DNA of 9,992 nt from JBBDIM01 sp040880405 (GTDB lineage Bacteria > Planctomycetota > Planctomycetia > Pirellulales > Pirellulaceae): NCBI GenBank assembly GCA_040880405.1, contig JBBDIM010000212.1:1-9992 (forward strand), written 5' to 3'. A program made the translations under genes and the position numbers. The notes beneath the pieces were generated by a model that saw nothing but the letters and a program-made list of their open reading frames with translations, was not told where the DNA came from and ran no database searches. Of this stretch, positions 6,123-9,992 are shown piece after piece; the first letter of the stretch is position 1, and each line of letters starts with the position of its first letter.

Positions 6123-6196
6123 GGGGATAAGTTCAATTACTGGTGCCGCGGAACAGGGTTCTAGTCCGCCGACTCTTTGTAATTGAACTCATCCCC
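6123..6196 (-). repeat. 74-bp palindromic element, copy C (inverted)
   Basis: Read on the minus strand it begins GGGGATGAGTTCAATTAC and ends GTAATTGAACTTATCCCC, exactly 74 bases. The interior, with GTCGGCGGACTAGAACCC, is closer to copy A than to copy B. Orientation is assigned from the conserved GATGAG (left) versus CTTATC (right) asymmetry. It lies 135 bases beyond the stop of the PVC cytochrome gene. Confidence 0.85.
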
Positions 6197-6331
6197 TGTA
6201 CTCGGTGACCTCTGAGAACTCTGTGGCCAACATCTTTTTGGCACCGAAGACACAGCGGCGGAGAAGGTTTCGCGGCTTTTGGGTTGGCTAGTGCCTTACC
6301 TCTGCGGCGAGAAGTTGTTTTTCTCACGCTC

Positions 6332-9304
6332 CTAACGTTGCGCCGCTTGTTGCTGCTGATGCAGATAGGTCAACAGATCGGCCATTTGGCCGGACGAGAT
6401 TACCCGGTCGAACCCTTCCGGCATCAGGCTCTTGCCGGTGGCCTGAATTTCGTCGATGTCGCTCCGCCGCACGGCGCTCGATTCGCCGTCCGGGCGAAGG
6501 ATCGTGAGGCTGTTGTTCGATTCGCTCGTGATCATCCCGGAAATGATCCGACCGTCCGCGGTCACGACGAGATAGGTCTGATATTTCGCTTCCACGGCAT
6601 TGTTCGGCTCCAGGATCGCTTCTAAGAGCGAGGCCACCGTCGGGTTGGTCAGCGACTCCAAATTGGGACCGATGTGCTTCCCCTCGTCATCAAGGCGGTG
6701 GCAGCTGCTACAATTTTTCACGAAAACCTCCTTGCCTCGCTCCGCGTTGCCTTGTGACATTTGAAACCTTTGAGTATTGAGCGGGCGACGTTGATCGTCG
6801 GGGGCAACTTGCCGGAAATGTTTGTGGAATGCTTTGGAATCGGGCTGGCTAAGAAACCGCTGCCGCAGCGAGAGACTTACATCCGACACCTTCACGTCCT
6901 GCTCATCCAGGGCCTTCACAAGCTGTGAATGCCACGTCGGTTGAGAGAGCACCGCCTCCAGGATCGAGTCACGCGTTTTAGGCGAGTAACCGGACCACCC
7001 TTGGAGCATCAGTCCGCAGCACTCCGGCTCCGACTGCTTTCCCAAGTGTTGGATGAGGGCAAGCTGGAGTTCGAAAGGGACGGTTGGCTGTAATAACGAC
7101 CGAGCGGTATCCAGGTCGGTCGAAAGGGAATTGGGAAGGAGGAAGAGTGCGTCGATCGCCAAGGTCCGCAGCCACTGAGGCGAGGTTTCCGTCACGAGGA
7201 CCGTGCGGGCATGCCTAACGACCGCGCCCAGGCTGGCCTCAATTTCCGTTGGTATCCCCTTTAAAGTTGGCCCCCAAAATTGCCGCGCAACTCCCGCCAC
7301 GACAATCGCCCTGGCGAGTTCTTGATCCGTGGGATCCTCGATCGCGCAGGCTTCGATCAGCGGCTGGTGCTGGCGATAGTCCAGCGATTGTCGCGCCACC
7401 TTCCGATAGACATCGCGAAACCCGGCATCGCGCATCGGCATCCGGGCAACCGCGATTGCCACCTCCGCGATGTTGCTCTCGTTTAAGGAACTCAATAGGG
7501 CGGATCGAATGAACGGAGAGGAGTCCTCCTGTGTCAGGATCTCGCCAATCAGGGCCGAAGCGAACGGTTGCTTCCAGGCTCCGAGCGACAACGCCAATTG
7601 CAGGCGGACCGCAGGATCGGCATCGGTCGAGAGGCGTTTCACCGCATCGATCATGGCCGCCCCGGGCTGCTCAATGGCCTCCGCGAAACGCAGGGTATGG
7701 CGGCGAATCTCATTCTCCGGATCGGTCAAACCCTGGATCAGCAGCGACTGGTCGCACGGCTCGATCATTTGCAACGCATACCACGCGTTTAGCTTCCCCT
7801 GAGGTGTGGCGGCGGTGGTCAGCATTGGCAGGAGCGCCGCGCGAACATCCGCCGGTGGTTTTTCGAGCAGCAACTGCTTGGCCGCGTCGCGAACCCAACC
7901 GCTAGGGTCGTCCAGCCGGGACACCAGTTCGGCCGTCGTAAGCCGGGCGAGCTTCGGAATGGACCGTGGAGGTTGCTCCTGGGGAACGACCCGGTAAATC
8001 CGACCACGCCCATCGCCGGCGCGCAGATACGGCGCGACGACCGCTTGAGCTTCTTTCGGCAACCAATGCGGATGTTCGATCACGTAGCGATACATGTCGA
8101 CTACCCATAATGCCCCGTCCGGCCCGGTTCTGGTCATTACCGGGCGGGTCCAGCGATCTCGCGATGCCAGAAAGTCGACGGACTTGCCCGAAACATCCCG
8201 GGACATCTCGAAACTGACTCCCGAGCGGACCAGATGATTGTGCTGCACCAAGTTATGGACCGGCTCGCAGGTGAAGGCATGAGAGATTTCATTGGATGGA
8301 AAAAGAAGCGTGTCTCGATAAATCATCCCGGAGCAGGCCGAGGTGAAGCGGCCTGCTTGATTCTGGCTATGAAAGCGCGATTGAGGCGGTTTCGCCGGGT
8401 AAACTCTTGGATTCGGCGCGGTCATTACGACCTTGGGATCTGGGGTCGGCAGGTGAGGATTCCGGCTGAGGTAATCGTCTTCCAGCACATAGTGCCACAG
8501 GGGATAGCTGTTTTGCACGCCGAACCAGTTTCCCCACGCGTCGCAATTGCGGCCAAACTGAGATGGTCCCGAAAGTGGCTCTAATTCGCCGGTCTCTGGA
8601 TGAAAACGGAAATCGCGACTACCCAGTGGAATTTCCTGGCCCGTCAGGTGCGATTTGATTTTGCTGTCTTTTCCGAAGTTGGCCACGTGGCTGCCGCTGG
8701 CACAATAGAGCCAGCCTTCCAGGCCCCAGCGAAGCCCGTTGACACGGAGCTGTTGGTTGCCTTGCGAATATCCGCTGAAAAGCACTTTTTTGAGATCGCA
8801 GATGTTGTCGCCGTTCGTATCTTCCAGATAAAGAATATCCGGGGCGGCCGTAACAATCACACCTTGACGATAGGTGACAATCCCCGTCGGAAAGTTGAGG
8901 CCATCAATGAACAAATGCGACGTTTCGTACTGTCCATCTTCGTTTTGGTCTTCCAAGACGCGGATCCTCCCGCCAGGTTGACCTTGCCCATCCAGGCCGT
9001 TGGGGTAGTCCGCCATTTCCACCACCCACAGTCGGCCCTCGGGATCCCAGTCGATCGCCACGGGATCCATCACCAGCGGCTCCGCCGCCACCAGCTCAAT
9101 TCGGAAGCCTGCTCGCACCTCCCAGGCCGCCTGACTTGCCGCAGGGGCCAGCGCGGGAGTTGGTGCCGCGGACTCGTCGGCCGGTGTGAAGGAGGAAGCC
9201 TTGTTCGCCGTGGGGCTTTCCGCGGCATTTACGCCCGCCGCGGAGAACGGCACGACCAGGCAGGCGATTAGCCAGCAGACAAATGGGAAGGTAGCGTGTT
9301 TCAT
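6332..9304 (-). CDS. PVC-type cytochrome: membrane-bound-dehydrogenase-like domain, HEAT repeats, CxxCH domain
   Basis: This 990-residue secreted protein has a signal peptide (about 1-28, cleavage near VNA|AES). After a Pro/Ala-rich linker, residues about 61-440 form the planctomycete/verrucomicrobial N-terminal domain related to sugar-dehydrogenase beta-propellers (WEVRAGFRIELVAAEPLV, GRLWVVEMADYPNG, TGPDGALWVVDMYRYVIEHP, GRGRIYRV). Residues about 450-815 are helical with HEAT-like repeats (LVSRLDDPSGWVRDAA, DPENEIRRHTLRFAE). The C-terminal domain (about 850-990) has one heme motif, CSSCH at 865-869, with Met961 in KSLMPEGF as likely sixth ligand. These proteins are thought to oxidise sugars or alcohols in the periplasm and pass electrons to the heme; substrate and cofactor are not known and no catalytic residue can be named. 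Only a weak AGGG lies about 11 bases before ATG 9304. The gene is monocistronic by appearance and flanked on both sides by composite repeats. Confidence 0.93.
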   Translation of the reverse strand: MKHATFPFVCWLIACLVVPFSAAGVNAAESPTANKASSFTPADESAAPTPALAPAASQAAWEVRAGFRIELVAAEPLVMDPVAIDWDPEGRLWVVEMADYPNGLDGQGQPGGRIRVLEDQNEDGQYETSHLFIDGLNFPTGIVTYRQGVIVTAAPDILYLEDTNGDNICDLKKVLFSGYSQGNQQLRVNGLRWGLEGWLYCASGSHVANFGKDSKIKSHLTGQEIPLGSRDFRFHPETGELEPLSGPSQFGRNCDAWGNWFGVQNSYPLWHYVLEDDYLSRNPHLPTPDPKVVMTAPNPRVYPAKPPQSRFHSQNQAGRFTSACSGMIYRDTLLFPSNEISHAFTCEPVHNLVQHNHLVRSGVSFEMSRDVSGKSVDFLASRDRWTRPVMTRTGPDGALWVVDMYRYVIEHPHWLPKEAQAVVAPYLRAGDGRGRIYRVVPQEQPPRSIPKLARLTTAELVSRLDDPSGWVRDAAKQLLLEKPPADVRAALLPMLTTAATPQGKLNAWYALQMIEPCDQSLLIQGLTDPENEIRRHTLRFAEAIEQPGAAMIDAVKRLSTDADPAVRLQLALSLGAWKQPFASALIGEILTQEDSSPFIRSALLSSLNESNIAEVAIAVARMPMRDAGFRDVYRKVARQSLDYRQHQPLIEACAIEDPTDQELARAIVVAGVARQFWGPTLKGIPTEIEASLGAVVRHARTVLVTETSPQWLRTLAIDALFLLPNSLSTDLDTARSLLQPTVPFELQLALIQHLGKQSEPECCGLMLQGWSGYSPKTRDSILEAVLSQPTWHSQLVKALDEQDVKVSDVSLSLRQRFLSQPDSKAFHKHFRQVAPDDQRRPLNTQRFQMSQGNAERGKEVFVKNCSSCHRLDDEGKHIGPNLESLTNPTVASLLEAILEPNNAVEAKYQTYLVVTADGRIISGMITSESNNSLTILRPDGESSAVRRSDIDEIQATGKSLMPEGFDRVISSGQMADLLTYLHQQQQAAQR

Positions 9305-9337
9305 ACTCGATCGATCCCTAAACGCACAAACGCCGAG

Positions 9338-9352
9338 CCTGAATTATTCAGG
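9338..9352. promoter_or_regulatory. Short perfect hairpin in the leader of the PVC cytochrome gene
   Basis: CCTGAA and TTCAGG are perfect inverted arms around a three-base TTA centre, 34 bases upstream of ATG 9304. It could be an operator or a leader hairpin. There is no adjacent U-run on the minus strand, so it is not an attenuator of the usual kind. Confidence 0.3.
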
Positions 9353-9408
9353 ACCTCTCGCGACGACCATCGCGCAGAATCCAGGCAAACCTTAATATCG
9401 CTGCATTG

Positions 9409-9437
9409 AGCATACAATGTACCAACACCTTCAGCAA
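9409..9437 (-). promoter_or_regulatory. Putative promoter of the PVC cytochrome gene
   Basis: On the minus strand TTGCTG (9437-9432) and TATGCT (9414-9409) are separated by 17 bases, an acceptable but weak sigma70-type pair. The leader would be about 95-100 bases. The spacer contains the 15-base sequence shared with the regulator promoter at 1456-1470. Supported by resemblance only. Confidence 0.3.
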
Positions 9438-9814
9438 TGAAAATTCCCCGACCGGTGCGAAGCGTCTGTTGAAGAGCAACGAAAAATAACTTGGCGATTT
9501 CGGCCGGGTGACCCCCGATTAACGCCTTGTTATCGAGAGTGGTGCGATCCGCGTTATGCGCCTGGATTCGCCGATGCGGAGCCATCTCCAACTCCCCCAG
9601 GCCCGGAGGGCCGACACAATTCAACCGAACCGCATTTTTGAAACGCGGAGCCGCTGAGAGCGCAGAGGACCCGCGTGCATGTCGTGCTGTGGCGGCAGAT
9701 TTAAGAGAAAGGATTAACCACGAAAGACACGAAAGGGGGAACTGGTTCAAAGGACCAACGATTTCTCGACCGCCATCGTTGAAACCTGGAAAGCGGAATT
9801 TTCGCCGGTTGCTT

Positions 9815-9895
9815 TTCGTGTCATTCGTGTCATTCGTGTCATTCGTGTGATTCGTGTGATTCGTGTGATTCGTGTGATTCGTGTGATTCGTGGTT
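9815..9895 (+). repeat. 9-base tandem array, 8 full units plus a closing variant
   Basis: Three TTCGTGTCA units (9815-9841) are followed by five TTCGTGTGA units (9842-9886) and the terminal variant TTCGTGGTT (9887-9895). The two unit types occur as blocks, as expected from slippage or unequal crossover. The nine-base period leaves reading frames open and creates a spurious Ser-Phe-Val repeat in translation. Confidence 0.9.
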
Positions 9896-9929
9896 AAAAA
9901 AATTGTCGCGGATTTTGACTTCGCCCCCA

Positions 9930-9992
9930 GGGGATGCGTTCAATTACAAAGAGTCGGAGGTCCAGAAGTTCCGGCCGCGGTCCCCGTAATTG
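9930..9992 (+). repeat. 74-bp palindromic element, copy D (cut by the window end)
   Basis: Begins GGGGATGCGTTCAATTAC and reaches GTAATTG at the last base; the final 11 bases of the expected 74 lie outside. The interior GAGTCGGAGGTCCAGAAGTT is nearly that of copy B. It has C rather than A at element position 8, which would break one arm pair unless the unseen right arm has changed too. Confidence 0.8.

Larger units (their letters stand above)
5392..6331. other. Repeat-rich intergenic region with no gene
   Basis: These 940 bases separate the hydrolase gene from the convergent PVC cytochrome gene. I find no credible gene in any frame. The stretch is a mosaic: two TTTTTAGCCAC starts (5405-5415 and 5489-5499) leading short degenerate repeats such as ACGCGGAT; a 74-bp palindrome (5521-5594); the composite repeat from 5679 with a GAAACGCAGAG hairpin and 9-base tandem units; a second 74-bp palindrome (5961-6034); and an inverted third one (6123-6196). 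The part after it (6197-6250) contains degenerate CACAGAG-type repeats. I see no intrinsic terminator for either convergent gene. Confidence 0.7.
9305..9545. other. Upstream region of the PVC cytochrome gene
   Basis: This is 241 bases of non-repeat sequence between the gene start and composite repeat copy 2. It holds the predicted minus-strand promoter (9409-9437), a nine-base palindrome TACAATGTA (9413-9421) and a small hairpin CCTGAA-TTA-TTCAGG (9338-9352) in the presumed leader. An open minus-strand frame runs through it but continues into the repeat and shows no family motif, so I do not call a gene. Confidence 0.5.
9546..9992 (+). repeat. Composite intergenic repeat, copy 2 (runs off the window)
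   Basis: Same block order and orientation as 5679-6034, in at least 447 bases. The first ~85 bases and the last ~90 bases match copy 1 closely. Between them copy 2 keeps only one arm of the GAAACGC-GAG hairpin (near 9640-9666), then has unrelated sequence carrying TTAACCACGAA (9714-9724), which pairs perfectly with TTCGTGGTTAA (9887-9897). The 9-base array is expanded. The element ends in a truncated 74-bp palindrome. No gene is visible in it. Confidence 0.75.

Noticed and set aside
5521..6196. CRISPR array or insertion sequence reading of the 74-bp elements
   Set aside because: Spacing between copies is irregular, one copy is inverted, no cas gene or transposase is present, and no target-site duplications are visible.
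6284..9271. Several plus-strand open frames of 60-223 codons opposite the PVC cytochrome gene
   Set aside because: They are antisense shadows of a gene with clear family motifs from end to end.
9301..9750. Minus-strand open frame of 149 codons whose TGA overlaps the PVC cytochrome ATG (ATGA)
   Set aside because: The overlap resembles translational coupling, but the frame runs through composite repeat copy 2, has no recognisable motif or signal, and has no good start. The similar peptide readable at copy 1 is explained by DNA repeat identity, and the differences do not favour third codon positions.
9527..9850. Plus-strand open frame ending in a Ser-Phe-Val repeat
   Set aside because: The apparent peptide repeat is a translation of the 9-base TTCGTGTSA array, whose period keeps the frame open.

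Overview
The window looks like a chromosomal piece of a planctomycete (phylum Planctomycetota), with moderately high GC. Three gene families point there: a DUF1559 pseudopilin-like protein with the C-terminal H-x9-DG motif, a large secreted PVC-type cytochrome (dehydrogenase-like N-terminal domain, HEAT-like middle, CxxCH domain), and the act operon of alternative complex III with its characteristic unusual Tat leader. The long intergenic stretches packed with palindromic and tandem repeats fit the same group. No rRNA, tRNA, CRISPR array, integrase or transposase gene is visible.

Layout. (1) 1-1030, minus strand: the start of the alternative complex III operon, with pentaheme ActA followed by the truncated N-terminus of the ActB iron-sulfur/molybdopterin-family subunit, joined by a 4-base ATGA overlap. 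(2) 1031-1509: a divergent intergenic region with a plausible sigma70-type promoter for (3) a GntR/FCD-family regulator, best started at GTG 1510. (4) 2381-5391, plus strand: a probable co-oriented cluster of a DUF1559 pseudopilin-like protein, a small lipoprotein, a 42-codon remnant of a second lipoprotein gene, and a 456-residue secreted protein that looks like a papain-fold (NlpC/P60 or CHAP-like) cysteine hydrolase with beta-rich C-terminal domains. (5) 5392-6331: about 940 bases without a gene, made of intergenic repeats, including three copies of a 74-bp palindromic element. (6) 6332-9304, minus strand: the 990-residue PVC-type cytochrome. (7) 9305-9992: its upstream region, which runs into a second, partly rearranged copy of the composite repeat and a fourth, truncated 74-bp palindrome.

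How the parts may work together. ActA/ActB belong to the quinol-oxidising respiratory complex. The PVC cytochrome is a separate periplasmic, probably substrate-oxidising c-type protein. The pseudopilin, lipoprotein and hydrolase cluster suggests surface or periplasmic functions. The most unusual material is the repeat landscape: the PVC cytochrome gene sits between two same-direction composite repeats, each ending in a 74-bp palindrome whose arms show one compensatory change. Also notable are the unassigned secreted hydrolase, the lipoprotein remnant, and a 15-base sequence shared by the predicted promoters of the regulator and the PVC cytochrome.
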